The notes under the pieces: model-generated
The model's input: only the letters and a program-made list of their open reading frames with translations
Told to the model about the DNA's origin: nothing
The model's database searches: none
In this document: in pieces, positions 1-7,553 of the stretch
How the letters are laid out: each line of letters begins with the position of its first letter
Numbering within the stretch: the stretch's first letter is position 1
Position numbers and translations under genes: made by a program
Assembly (NCBI GenBank): GCA_002433485.1
Contig: DJIF01000093.1
Span: 10,795 to 30,746, forward strand
Direction of reading: 5' to 3'
From: Deltaproteobacteria bacterium UBA6601
GTDB lineage: Bacteria; Myxococcota_A; UBA796; UBA9615
DNA: 19,952 nt

Positions 1-111
1 GGCAAGACCGGAATCATCCCCCCCGTAGCCGGCCAGCAGCTCAGGCTCCTGCAGCAGCTGGCCCTGAGGGAGGGCTACAGCGAGCTCTCGCAGCCGTTGT
101 TCAGCCGTCAC
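1..111 (-). CDS. FAD-binding oxidase, GlcD type (N-terminus only)
   Basis: This is the first 37 codons of a gene that leaves the window at the left edge. It starts at a GTG at 111-109, overlapping the end of the epimerase gene by 11 bases. The visible N-terminus, with LRELAVALPQGQLLQEPELL followed by a Tyr-Gly-Gly-Asp-Asp-Ser-Gly-Leu stretch, matches the usual opening of GlcD/D-lactate dehydrogenase-type flavoproteins, where 'D-x-x-L-L-x-x-Y-x-x-D-x-S-G-L' precedes the FAD-binding PCMH domain. Those enzymes oxidise 2-hydroxy acids. The catalytic part is not visible, so the substrate is unknown. No strong ribosome site lies before the GTG; translation is probably coupled to the upstream gene. 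The family call rests on a short motif and is moderately sure. Confidence 0.6.
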   Translation of the reverse strand, partial: MTAEQRLRELAVALPQGQLLQEPELLAGYGGDDSGLA

Positions 112-616
112 GACGCGACCAATCGTAGCTGGGCAGTCCCTGCTCAGGAGCCTGATGCGCTGGCGCGCGCTGCTCGTCCGGTTGGTCCAGATCGTAGGCT
201 AGGTCCGGTAGGTTCAGGACCATGGATTCGCGTTCTCCAAGGCACTTGAGACCGTGCCATACGCCAGCGGGAATCCGTACCAGCGAGTGGTGCCGCTCAC
301 CTAAGACGGTCTCCAGTACAGTACCGTAGCTCGGGGAGTCGGCTCGGCCATCCACCAGTACCAGCAGAGTCTGGCCGTTGATCCCTACCATGCGATCGGT
401 TTGTCGCTGATGACGATGCCAGGCTTTGATCACGCCGGGTCGAACCGTAGTCAGATACGCCTGGCCGAACTGTTCGCCGTTTAGCTCGGTCTGATCGCTG
501 CGGAGCAGTACCGACAAGGAGCCCCGTTGATCGCTGTACCAGTCCAATTTCTGGATAAGGACTCCGGCGATGGAGGTGCTGCGCGGGGTCTGGCTGGGGT
601 TGGGGTTACCGGGCAT
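101..616 (-). CDS. dTDP-4-dehydrorhamnose 3,5-epimerase-like cupin
   Basis: A 171-residue protein of the RmlC (COG1898) cupin family. RmlC epimerises dTDP-4-keto-6-deoxyglucose at C3 and C5 in dTDP-L-rhamnose synthesis. Visible family features are a GVIKAWHRHQRQTDRMV stretch at residues 61-77, where His67 matches the RmlC catalytic base position. A VDGRADSPSYG segment (88-98) and IPAGVWHGLK (115-124) follow, with Tyr141 as a possible acid. The 'WHxHxxQxD' and 'GVWHG' forms belong to an RmlC-like side branch rather than classical RmlC, so the exact sugar substrate is open. It follows rmlD by 57 bases on the same strand, which fits a role in the last two steps of deoxysugar synthesis. No rmlA or rmlB is present in the window. 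Confidence 0.8.
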   Translation of the reverse strand: MPGNPNPSQTPRSTSIAGVLIQKLDWYSDQRGSLSVLLRSDQTELNGEQFGQAYLTTVRPGVIKAWHRHQRQTDRMVGINGQTLLVLVDGRADSPSYGTVLETVLGERHHSLVRIPAGVWHGLKCLGERESMVLNLPDLAYDLDQPDEQRAPAHQAPEQGLPSYDWSRRDG

Positions 617-673
617 GAGCCCACCATAGACGATTCCTGGGCGTCTCGATGACGAGGTACTTCTCAGCCGGAG

Positions 674-1600
674 TCAGTCTGTCACCGGCGGGCTACCCTG
701 CCAGTCGTCCAGTTCCGGCAGCCCCGCCTGCTGAGAAAAGCTTCGCGTTGCCCGGCCATCGAGACTGCTGTCCAGCGGCCTTGGTGCGCGCTGATCGGTG
801 GCGCGCAGGCTGTGCTCAGGCGAGGTTGCTTGCCCTTGTTGCTCGATCAGCTCTACCTGGTGGTAGCCAAGTTCCTTGAGGAGATGGTCAGCCCACTCAC
901 CTCTCGTCGCCGCGGCACCGCCAGCCGGGTGCAGGAAAGCAGGTGCATCGTGGCCGTTGGCGAGCAGCTCGGAGAGGGCAAACAGCCAGCGACAGAGACC
1001 AGGGAGCAGGGTCGGTCGTGAGCGCTGGGCGGTTAACACCTCGACCCGCGAAGGATCGCGCTTTAGTTGCTCTTGCAGGAAAGCAAGGAAGCTTCCACCG
1101 TCTGCTTCGGTGAGCCAGGATACCCGGACCACCGATGCCCGTCCCCCGGCGGCCTGGACTGCGGTTTCGCCCCGCGCTTTGCTGCTGCCATAGACCTGAA
1201 CTGGGCAGGCGGCCCGATTCTCGGCGTAAGGCGCTGGACCGCCGCTGTTTACATCGCCAAATACGTAATCGGTGGAAATGTGCAGCAAGGGCACAGCCTC
1301 TAGGGCGCAGGCCGTGGCGAGTCGACCTGGTGCGAGGGCGTTGATCTGTTCGGCGGCCTCAGGCTGTTCCTCACATTCGTCGACCCAGGCCATAGCAGCG
1401 GCGTTGAGGACCACCGACGGTGCGCTTGTTCTGACCCAGGCCTGCAGGTCTCGAGTTGTGGCCTGGGCAAGATCCAGCTTGCTGCGCGGTGGCGAAATGA
1501 GGGTCCAGTCTTGAGGAACCTGTTCATGCAGGGCTGTGCCAAGGCGTCCACTGCCGCCGAGCAGCAGCATTCTTAGCGGCGCGTGTCTGGCAGGTGCCAT
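674..1600 (-). CDS. rmlD: dTDP-4-dehydrorhamnose reductase
   Basis: A 308-residue short-chain-dehydrogenase-type reductase that would reduce dTDP-4-keto-rhamnose to dTDP-L-rhamnose with NAD(P)H in the cytoplasm. The Rossmann glycine motif GGSGRLG is at residues 15-21, the family motif STDYVFGD at 109-116, and the catalytic YxxxK as Tyr137/Lys141 (YGSSK). The length is normal for RmlD. An ORF runs 9 codons further upstream, but the ATG at 1600-1598 forms an ATGA overlap with the stop of the preceding methyltransferase gene, so I chose that start; Met11 (MLLLGGSG) is another option. The RmlC-like gene follows on the same strand, supporting a deoxysugar role. Confidence 0.88.
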   Translation of the reverse strand: MAPARHAPLRMLLLGGSGRLGTALHEQVPQDWTLISPPRSKLDLAQATTRDLQAWVRTSAPSVVLNAAAMAWVDECEEQPEAAEQINALAPGRLATACALEAVPLLHISTDYVFGDVNSGGPAPYAENRAACPVQVYGSSKARGETAVQAAGGRASVVRVSWLTEADGGSFLAFLQEQLKRDPSRVEVLTAQRSRPTLLPGLCRWLFALSELLANGHDAPAFLHPAGGAAATRGEWADHLLKELGYHQVELIEQQGQATSPEHSLRATDQRAPRPLDSSLDGRATRSFSQQAGLPELDDWQGSPPVTD

Positions 1601-2814
1601 CAGCGGCTCACCCGAACCAACCAACACTTCAGGTACCGCGCTTCGGGGAAGCTCAGTGGTACCGGGTGGCAGGGGCTCTGATCACCACGGATCATGACCG
1701 ACAACTTCACATCGGCCCAGCGACCGGCCTCTTCGACCACTCGCGCAAAGCGCTCTTCGAACAGGTGATGAGAGCAGGAAGCCAGTACCGCGAAGCCGTC
1801 ATCTCGGACCTTGCGCAGGGCATGCGCAAAAAGGGTCCGATAAGCACGCAGTCCAGCAGATACATGCTTCTTGCTGCGGATGAACGAGGGGGGGTCGCAG
1901 ATCACCGCATCATGACTACGGTCCGGAATGTTGCGGAGGAACTCCTCGACCGCCGCGCACTCCCCACGAAGCTGCTTTTGGAGGCCATTGATTTCAGCGT
2001 TTTTTTGGATAAGAGCGACGGCACGCTCCGAACGATCGACGCAGGTGACCTGGTGTGCGCCGCAGCGGGCCGCAACCAGCCCCCACTGACCTATGTAGCT
2101 GTACAGGTCGAGCACTTTGCCCTGGCCGAGGGCCGGGCCCATTCGAGCGCGGTTCTCCCACATGTCGAGAAAGAGTCCGGTCTTTTGACCTGCCCAGGGA
2201 TCAAAACGCAGCTTGATGCCGTCGTCCTGGCTGAGCCAAAGCGATCCTGGGCCTTCACCTTGCGGGCCCCAGCCCAGACGGACCTCGCTGACCAGGCCTT
2301 CCAGCTGGCGACCTCTGCCATCGCATTTCCAGAGTCCCGCCTCGACCCCGAAGCGTTCCGCAATCACGACTTCTATGCGCGCTTTCCAGTTCTCCATTCC
2401 GGCGGTGTTGGCGCTCATCACCACGCGACTGGGTCCATCCCCGCTGCCATAGCGGTCAATGATCAGGCCAGGCAAGCCATCGGCATCGCCATGCACCCAG
2501 CGAAAGCTGCTGCGCTCTGGGCAGACTCCGTTGCGTAGCTCAAGGGCCTGGCGGAGGCGCCCCTCAAGCCAGTCATCGTCCAGGACTGCTTCCGGGTTCC
2601 GCTCGAAGATGCGGGCAGTGATCAGGGTAGATGGATGCCCCATACCCCGTCCGATGGCTTTGCCCTGGCCATCTAGGACCAGCACCTCGCTACCCGGTTC
2701 CAGCTCAGCAGGGATTTCAATGAGCTGGTTGCTGAAGACCCAGGGGTGTCCTTTCAAGACTCGATGCTTGCCTTTTGGCTTGAGGCGAAGAACAACAGGT
2801 GACGACTGATTCAT
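1600..2814 (-). CDS. class I rRNA large-subunit methyltransferase, RlmI-like
   Basis: A 404-residue SAM-dependent methyltransferase of the RlmI/YccW family (COG1092), whose E. coli member makes m5C in 23S rRNA. An N-terminal PUA domain (about residues 8-75, KGHPWVFSNQ) is followed by a linker with GDADGLPGLIIDRYG (109-123). The conserved GQKTGLFLDM lies at 209-218, the SAM-binding DLYSYIGQWGL at 236-246, and the catalytic DPPSFIRSKK at 307-316. A SCSHH motif near 346 also fits the family. The start ATG (2814-2812) shares four bases (ATGA) with the livH stop, and its own stop overlaps the rmlD start the same way, so translation is likely coupled across three genes. Which rRNA base is modified cannot be read from the sequence. 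Confidence 0.88.
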   Translation of the reverse strand: MNQSSPVVLRLKPKGKHRVLKGHPWVFSNQLIEIPAELEPGSEVLVLDGQGKAIGRGMGHPSTLITARIFERNPEAVLDDDWLEGRLRQALELRNGVCPERSSFRWVHGDADGLPGLIIDRYGSGDGPSRVVMSANTAGMENWKARIEVVIAERFGVEAGLWKCDGRGRQLEGLVSEVRLGWGPQGEGPGSLWLSQDDGIKLRFDPWAGQKTGLFLDMWENRARMGPALGQGKVLDLYSYIGQWGLVAARCGAHQVTCVDRSERAVALIQKNAEINGLQKQLRGECAAVEEFLRNIPDRSHDAVICDPPSFIRSKKHVSAGLRAYRTLFAHALRKVRDDGFAVLASCSHHLFEERFARVVEEAGRWADVKLSVMIRGDQSPCHPVPLSFPEARYLKCWLVRVSR

Positions 2815-4148
2815 ACTTTTTCTACCTCAGGTGCGCCCAGCAGACCTGCTGGTCGCAAGGTCAATACCGCGACTAGCACTAGAAAGGCGATGGCATCTTT
2901 GTAGTCGTGGAATTCGGCATGGGGCCAGAGCTCTGTCACCTTGTCACCGTGCCGCCAATTGCCGAGCTGTTGCCAGCCAAACTCCATCGTCGCCACCACT
3001 ACCGTCTCGCTGAGTCCCAACAGGAAGCCCCCAAGCATTGCGCCGCGAATGTTGCCGATACCACCGAGTACCGCCGCAATGAATGCCTTCAGGCCGATGA
3101 TGAAGCCGTCGTTGAACTTCACCCCGCCATAGCGCAGTCCGTAGAGGATGCCTGCCGCGGCGGCTAGCGCAGAGCCCAGCATGAAGGTCGCGGTGATGAT
3201 TCGAGCCACCGGAATGCCCAGCATCCGGGCCGCCTCAGGGTCCTGAGCAATGGCCCGCATGGCCCTGCCCAGCGCGGTCTTGCTGACCAGAATATCGAGC
3301 GCCACCATGAGCAGCAGTGCGGCGACGAGGGTGACCACCTCGATGTACTGAACTTCGATGCCGAACAGGGGAAAAGAGCTACGGGAGAGCCCGGTTTCCG
3401 GGTTCACTGGGAGCCCACTGAAGTCAGTTATCTGGATGAAGGTTTGAGTGTCCCTACCTACTGCGAGCATCACCAGATTCTGCAGAAAAATGCTCATCCC
3501 GATGGCTGACAACAGGGCATTGACCCGGGGGGTGGTGCGCGGCGCGCTGGGGTTTTTTGCGTCCAATTGAAATGCGGTCCACGCCATCAACAACAGAATC
3601 ACGAAGCCGCCCAGACGGGTGGCGAAGACATAGGGCTCAGCGCCGTCTAGGAGTCCAAGGTCGAGCTTGCCGCGGCCGGGCAGCAACCATATGGTCAGGC
3701 CCAAGATCGCGCCACAGGCGGCCAGAACCGAGGCCCAGTTGGGTTTGCGCCGCAGCGGCTTATAGGCCACTGCGTCCAGGGCGACTCCGAGGGCGGCGCA
3801 GCCACACATGGCGACGAGCAGAGCCAGGACCGGAGCTACAAACACTGAGGTGATGCCCCAGCCGAACAGTGCCTGTAGGGCCAGCAGGCCGAGGAAGGAG
3901 CCGAGCATGAAGACCTCGCCGTGGGCGAAGTTGATCAGCTCGATGATGCCGTAGACCATGGTGTAGCCCAGGGCGATGAGCGCGAACAGTGCCCCCAGGG
4001 TCAGGCCGTTAACAAGGTGTTGGGCGAAGGCTTGGGGCTGCTGTTGTTGCATCAGCAGGAGGGCCCCTGAGAGGGCCAGCAGCAGGCTGATCAGCAGGGC
4101 GGCGAGCAGCGCTTCAGCGAGCTTTGCTGGCCCCCGGACTTGAGCCAA
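2811..4148 (-). CDS. branched-chain amino acid ABC transporter permease, enlarged LivH-like
   Basis: An inner-membrane permease of the LivH/BPD_transp_2 family. Clear family motifs are NGLTLGALFALIALGYTMVY (47-66), IELINFAHGEVFMLG (69-83), RAMRAIAQDPEAARMLGI (295-312), and a C-terminal KAFIAAVLGGIGNIRGAMLG (354-373) with LRPAGLLG. At 445 residues it is about 140 longer than usual for LivH. Most of the extra length is a block at about 137-208, with two extra hydrophobic helices (about 139-156 and 173-195), placed between the normally adjacent 'YKPLRR' and 'LLSAIGMSIFLQNL' motifs. A second hydrophilic insert lies at about 386-416. It starts with TTG at 4148, backed by a strong ribosome site. 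The livK-like gene precedes it; no livM, livG or livF is visible. Confidence 0.85.
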   Translation of the reverse strand: MAQVRGPAKLAEALLAALLISLLLALSGALLLMQQQQPQAFAQHLVNGLTLGALFALIALGYTMVYGIIELINFAHGEVFMLGSFLGLLALQALFGWGITSVFVAPVLALLVAMCGCAALGVALDAVAYKPLRRKPNWASVLAACGAILGLTIWLLPGRGKLDLGLLDGAEPYVFATRLGGFVILLLMAWTAFQLDAKNPSAPRTTPRVNALLSAIGMSIFLQNLVMLAVGRDTQTFIQITDFSGLPVNPETGLSRSSFPLFGIEVQYIEVVTLVAALLLMVALDILVSKTALGRAMRAIAQDPEAARMLGIPVARIITATFMLGSALAAAAGILYGLRYGGVKFNDGFIIGLKAFIAAVLGGIGNIRGAMLGGFLLGLSETVVVATMEFGWQQLGNWRHGDKVTELWPHAEFHDYKDAIAFLVLVAVLTLRPAGLLGAPEVEKV

Positions 4149-4150
4149 GT

Positions 4151-5410
4151 TCAGCCTCCTGCAGCGGGCGCGGCGGCCGAGTCAGAAGGCTTGTTGCTGG
4201 TAGCAGCCGAATCGTCATCGTCACCTATTGCAGGACTGGCTGATGTGGGGCTTTCTTCGAGACCGACGGTCTGCAGGTATTGGAAGCTACCCTGACTTGC
4301 TTGATAGAAGGAGAAGCGAGCATTAAGGGTGTCACCCTTGCTATCAAAGCGGGTTATGCCTAGGGCCCCCTGGTGGGTAATCGACCGGGCTCTGCGGACC
4401 ACTTCAGCGCGTAAGTCCGTTGACTGTTTATTCTTAATCGCCTCATAGGCGGACTTGATCAGAATGTTGGCTACATCGTAGGCGTAAGGGCCGTAGTTCT
4501 GGACCGGCCGGGAAAACCGCTGTTCAAAGGACTTTAGGAAGGATTTGGCAGATTCGAGCTTGTCGAGAGGTGTGCCCGGAAAGGATACTATGGCTCCTTC
4601 GGTGGCCTCTCCGCCCACATCAAAGAAGTCCTGGCCGAAGACACCGTCGTCTGTGATGAAGCTGTTTTTCATGCCCAGCTCGCGCATCTGCCGAACCAGA
4701 AATCCTGCTTCATCATAAAGTCCGCCAAAGTAGATAGCGTCTGGGCTTTCAGAGCGGATTTTGGTGAGCAGGGCCTTGAAGTCCTTGTCGCCGACCTGGA
4801 TGCCGTCGAAGGAGATCATCTTGAGTCCCAGCTGTTGGCCTTGATCGCGAAACACCTCGGCCAGTCCCTGACCATATTGAGTTCGGTCGTGGATCACTGC
4901 GACTCGGACCGGCCCCAGGTGAGCACGGACAAAGCGTGCAGTGAGCAGTCCCTGGATGCCGTCGTGGGGCGTTACCCTGGCGATCTCTGCAAAGCCCTTC
5001 TGGGTGATCTCGACATTGGTGGTGGCGGGGCTGATCGCCATCAGACCTGCCTCGTGATATCGAGAACTGGCGGGCAGGAAACACCCCGAGTTGTAGTGTG
5101 CGACCACCCCAAAGGTGGTGGGGTCTCCGCTGATCGCGTAGGCCGCGGCTACTGCCTGCTTGGGGTCCGATGCATCGTCCTGAACATTGATTTTCAGGTT
5201 GTAGCCCTGGTCGGCGAAGCGCTGGGTCCACTCGGCGACGGCCATCCGCGCCGCGTCTGCGGCTTCTTGACCTACTGCAGCGTTGGGACCGGATGTGGGC
5301 AGGACGACGCCCAGGGTTAAGACCGGGGAACTGCTGGAACTGGACGAGCATCCCAGCCCAGCCAGGCTAACCAAAACCGCTGATGTGGTGAACAGCAACA
5401 AGCGAATCAT
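4151..5410 (-). CDS. LivK-like periplasmic ligand-binding lipoprotein
   Basis: A 419-residue Leu/Ile/Val-binding-type solute receptor (Peripla_BP_6). It would capture an amino acid or related ligand outside the inner membrane and pass it to the LivH-like permease encoded next. The N-terminal signal ends in lipobox LAGLGC with Cys21, followed by a run of seven serines as a tether. Family motifs are LTLGVVLPTSGPNAAVGQE (about 31-49), DDASDPKQAVAAA (about 78-90), a conserved 'SPATTN' (about 127-132), and VAVIHDRTQYGQGL. The last ~25 residues form an acidic, Ala/Ser-rich tail (GDDDDSAATS...) that is not part of the fold. The ATG at 5410 is preferred over an upstream GTG at 5422 because GGAGGT lies between them. 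The ligand cannot be predicted from the sequence. Confidence 0.88.
   Translation of the reverse strand: MIRLLLFTTSAVLVSLAGLGCSSSSSSSPVLTLGVVLPTSGPNAAVGQEAADAARMAVAEWTQRFADQGYNLKINVQDDASDPKQAVAAAYAISGDPTTFGVVAHYNSGCFLPASSRYHEAGLMAISPATTNVEITQKGFAEIARVTPHDGIQGLLTARFVRAHLGPVRVAVIHDRTQYGQGLAEVFRDQGQQLGLKMISFDGIQVGDKDFKALLTKIRSESPDAIYFGGLYDEAGFLVRQMRELGMKNSFITDDGVFGQDFFDVGGEATEGAIVSFPGTPLDKLESAKSFLKSFEQRFSRPVQNYGPYAYDVANILIKSAYEAIKNKQSTDLRAEVVRRARSITHQGALGITRFDSKGDTLNARFSFYQASQGSFQYLQTVGLEESPTSASPAIGDDDDSAATSNKPSDSAAAPAAGG
4155..4160 (-). promoter_or_regulatory. ribosome binding site deciding the TTG start of livH
   Basis: On the minus strand this reads AGGAGG, six bases before a TTG at 4148-4146 and just inside the end of livK (stop at 4153-4151). 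No ATG lies nearby in frame, so this site supports the TTG start. Confidence 0.7.
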
Positions 5411-5420
5411 AAAGACCTCC
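5411..5420 (-). promoter_or_regulatory. ribosome binding site of livK
   Basis: On the minus strand GGAGGT is followed by CTTT and the ATG at 5410-5408. The in-frame GTG at 5422 sits directly before this motif and so cannot use it, which decides the start. Confidence 0.65.
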
Positions 5421-5464
5421 ACTGCACGGTTGGCTGGGAATCCACCAGCGAGTCATCTTCCACC

Positions 5465-5493
5465 TTGCTGGTCGCTGGCGTCGCGACTATAGC
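5465..5493 (+). promoter_or_regulatory. sigma-70-like promoter for the pseudouridine synthase
   Basis: TTGCTG (5465-5470), a 17-base spacer and TATAGC (5488-5493) match the -35/-10 layout of a housekeeping promoter on the plus strand. Transcription would start near 5500, at or just before the ATG at 5501, giving a leaderless or very short-leader message. A 7-base inverted repeat, CCAGCGA (5445-5451) and TCGCTGG (5472-5478), overlaps the -35 region. This is pattern matching only. Confidence 0.4.
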
Positions 5494-5524
5494 AACCTGT
5501 ATGGCCCCGCTTTATCCGCCACCT

Positions 5525-6544
5525 ATGCGCCACCGTGTTCGAAGCGCTGGAGAAGGAAGGCAGCTGCTCGACTACCTGAGTGAGCTGATTCCCTTGCCCA
5601 GAGAAGAGGTGCTAAAGGCCATTGATGAAGGCCGCTTTCGCTTGGAGATTGGGCCGCCCCTATCGAGCAAGGCGAGGCTTCGAGCTGGCCAGATTCTGCT
5701 GGCTGATGTGCCCGAAAGGGGGCAGGCGGATCCCTTTCTTCCCCCACCGCCCGAGCGGCTGATCGAGTTGTTTAATGACCAGCACCTGCTGGCGGTGAAC
5801 AAACCAGCTGGTTTGCTCTGCCACCCGCTGGGCTTGACCCGTACATCGGCCCTTACGATCGCCGGACGTCAGCTCGCTGGGGCCGCTGCAGGAGAGCTGT
5901 TGCGCTGCGTGCACCGGCTGGATAGGGAGACTTCTGGGGCCTTGTTGCTGGCCAGGAACCTGGCTGCTGATCAGGCCATGGGTCGCTTGTTTGCGGAACG
6001 TAGAGTGGCCAAGCGCTATGTGGCCCTGGTGCACGGACGGCTTGCCCAGGACCAGCTGGTTGTCGACCAGCCCATTGCTCGAGATCAGGGGCCAATCCGC
6101 CTCAAGATGAGGGTGCATCGCGACGGTAAAAGCGCTGTTACCGGAATCCGGACCTTGCAGCGATTCGGTTCGGCTGCAGGGTTTTCCTGGATCGAAGCTG
6201 CGCCGCGTAGTGGCCGGACCCATCAGATTCGGGTCCATCTTGCTCACCTCGGTCATCCGCTAGTCGGTGACAAGCTCTACAACGATGAGGGCAGAGCTTT
6301 CTTGAAGAAGTGGCGGGCTGAGCTCAGTGCAGAAGACATAAAAAGCCTCGGCCTACCCAGGCAGGCACTACATGCTTATGAGCTGTGCTTCCAGCACCCG
6401 CTGGCCGATCAGCGGGTGCGTATTGTGGCGCCGCTGCCCAAAGATTTGCTCGACTTTGCGGTGAGCAGGGGTGGCAGCAGCCCTCTGTCTGTGCTCGGCT
6501 CGGCTCAGGGAGCGCCAGCGCCTTCTTCAGTCACCGCTGGATAG
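5525..6544 (+). CDS. RluA-family RNA pseudouridine synthase
   Basis: A pseudouridine synthase that isomerises specific uridines in rRNA or tRNA. From the ATG at 5525 it has 339 residues. An S4-like RNA-binding segment (about 1-65, 'LLDYLSE...') precedes the catalytic domain. That domain starts at LFNDQHLLAVNKPAGLLCHP (82-101) and contains CVHRLDRETSGALLLA (128-143), with catalytic Asp133, KRYVALVHG (163-171), and RSGRTHQIRVHLAHLGHPLVGD (from 228). The start is uncertain: ATG at 5501 and TTG at 5465 are in frame upstream and none has a good ribosome site. The 3' end overlaps the converging lectin-like gene by 40 bases, and the low-complexity tail lies in that overlap. The exact target (RluC, RluD or TruC type) is not decidable here. 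Confidence 0.88.
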   Translation: MRHRVRSAGEGRQLLDYLSELIPLPREEVLKAIDEGRFRLEIGPPLSSKARLRAGQILLADVPERGQADPFLPPPPERLIELFNDQHLLAVNKPAGLLCHPLGLTRTSALTIAGRQLAGAAAGELLRCVHRLDRETSGALLLARNLAADQAMGRLFAERRVAKRYVALVHGRLAQDQLVVDQPIARDQGPIRLKMRVHRDGKSAVTGIRTLQRFGSAAGFSWIEAAPRSGRTHQIRVHLAHLGHPLVGDKLYNDEGRAFLKKWRAELSAEDIKSLGLPRQALHAYELCFQHPLADQRVRIVAPLPKDLLDFAVSRGGSSPLSVLGSAQGAPAPSSVTAG

Positions 6545-7434
6545 ACATCGATGGCCATGAAGTCGATACCGCCGCGGCCATCGTGAAAGGCGTTGTTGAA
6601 ATAGGTTGTGTCGTTGATGGCGAAGGAAATGAACCCGTGTTCTGGTGCTTCGAAGGGCATCGAGTAGCCGATGGCGTGGTAGCGGGTGTAGGAGCCGTCT
6701 TCCGCCTCGTAGCGCAGCAGCACCGCGCCATGGGGCATGTCTCCGGCCAGTCCCTTGTCGCCAGCCTCGGGGATGTCGGGATCACCCACCGAGGTGATGT
6801 ATTTGTTGTTCTTAACCTTGCCGGTGTCTTCGATGGTGAACTTGCCGTTGTCCTCGCCGGTGGTCTCGATCAGAATCTTGTCGCCGGCACAGACATGGAT
6901 CCTGAACTGCCAGCCGCTCTGGATGTCCAGATAGTTGTGGTACTCGTAATCGAGCGGCTTGTAGCACTGGCCACGCTCAAACTCGCGGCCGATTCCGGAC
7001 AGATAGGCCAGGTATTCGCTGGGCTTGGTTTTGCCTTTTGCGACCGCCTGGCAGCGAGCAAAGTTCTCAGCAAGCCAGGTATCGATCAGTGAGGGTCGGC
7101 CTAGGAAAGCAGTCTCGAAGTAGGTGAGGTCTTCGTCACCGTCGATGGCGAAGCCCTCCATGACCTTGCCCGTGACAAAGCGCTGCAGATAGTCCAGTGC
7201 CTCGCCGCGGGCGGTCCGGCGCTTGCCGTCGCTCATGGCAGCAAAGTCGGGCGGTCCGTAACAGGTCCACTTGCCGATCACGACTTCGCCGACCGGAGGT
7301 GGCTCTTCTTGGCCCTTCTTCTTCTTTTTCTTCTTCTTTTTCGCCATGGCCGGGCCGGCCAGCAGGGCCAGGGCGAGTAGGACCACGAGGGAGATCAGGA
7401 GAGCGACTCGCAGAGGATGAGGAAGGGCTTTCAT
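6505..7434 (-). CDS. secreted protein with a LecA/PA-IL-like C-terminal domain
   Basis: A 309-residue exported protein of unknown role (309 from the ATG at 7434; residue numbers below count one TTG codon upstream). A signal peptide of about 31 residues ends AGPAMA, followed by nine consecutive lysines (33-41) and a Pro/Glu linker. Residues about 50-165 are unassigned and hold three cysteines (59, 129, 158). Residues about 170-300 resemble the Pseudomonas lectin PA-IL in order of motifs: AGDKILIETTG (184-194), GDPDIPEAG (218-226), HGAVLLRY (236-243), then FAINDTTYFNN (272-282). In PA-IL, Asp, Thr, Asn and Asn at this last site bind calcium and galactose; here they would be Asp276, Thr278, Asn281 and Asn282, with a loop two residues shorter. 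Start: ATG with GGAG six bases upstream. Confidence 0.6.
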   Translation of the reverse strand: MKALPHPLRVALLISLVVLLALALLAGPAMAKKKKKKKKKGQEEPPPVGEVVIGKWTCYGPPDFAAMSDGKRRTARGEALDYLQRFVTGKVMEGFAIDGDEDLTYFETAFLGRPSLIDTWLAENFARCQAVAKGKTKPSEYLAYLSGIGREFERGQCYKPLDYEYHNYLDIQSGWQFRIHVCAGDKILIETTGEDNGKFTIEDTGKVKNNKYITSVGDPDIPEAGDKGLAGDMPHGAVLLRYEAEDGSYTRYHAIGYSMPFEAPEHGFISFAINDTTYFNNAFHDGRGGIDFMAIDVYPAVTEEGAGAP

Positions 7435-7481
7435 CAACGGCTCCAGGTGCTGTGTTTGCTGACTTTGGGCGACGACTTAAG

Positions 7482-7495
7482 GCAGGTCGACCTGC
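7482..7495. repeat. perfect 14-bp palindrome GCAGGTCGACCTGC
   Basis: An exact palindrome about 50-60 bases upstream of the lectin-like gene start (7434, minus strand). Its place fits an operator for that gene, but no regulator gene is near and no second copy was noticed. A 6-bp stem, CTGCCG (7499-7504) and CGGCAG (7511-7516), lies next to it. Confidence 0.35.
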
Positions 7496-7553
7496 ATACT
7501 GCCGAAGCGCCGGCAGATTGTAGTGCTGGATCCTCCTGGGCCCAAGCACAACA

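Noticed and set aside
1594..2538. 314-codon plus-strand ORF
   Set aside because: It lies entirely opposite the RlmI-like gene, which has all its family motifs. The plus-strand translation shows no recognisable domain and is a shadow frame in GC-rich DNA.
5660..6256. 198-codon minus-strand ORF
   Set aside because: It is antisense to the catalytic core of the pseudouridine synthase, with no domain evidence.
6385..7092. 235-codon plus-strand ORF
   Set aside because: It overlaps the end of the pseudouridine synthase in another frame and is antisense to the lectin-like gene; Val/Ala-rich composition is typical of a shadow frame.
7311..7340. Programmed -1 frameshift at the poly-lysine run
   Set aside because: The run has only five consecutive A before G, so the strong A-AAA-AAG heptamer is not complete, and the zero frame is open and meaningful on both sides.
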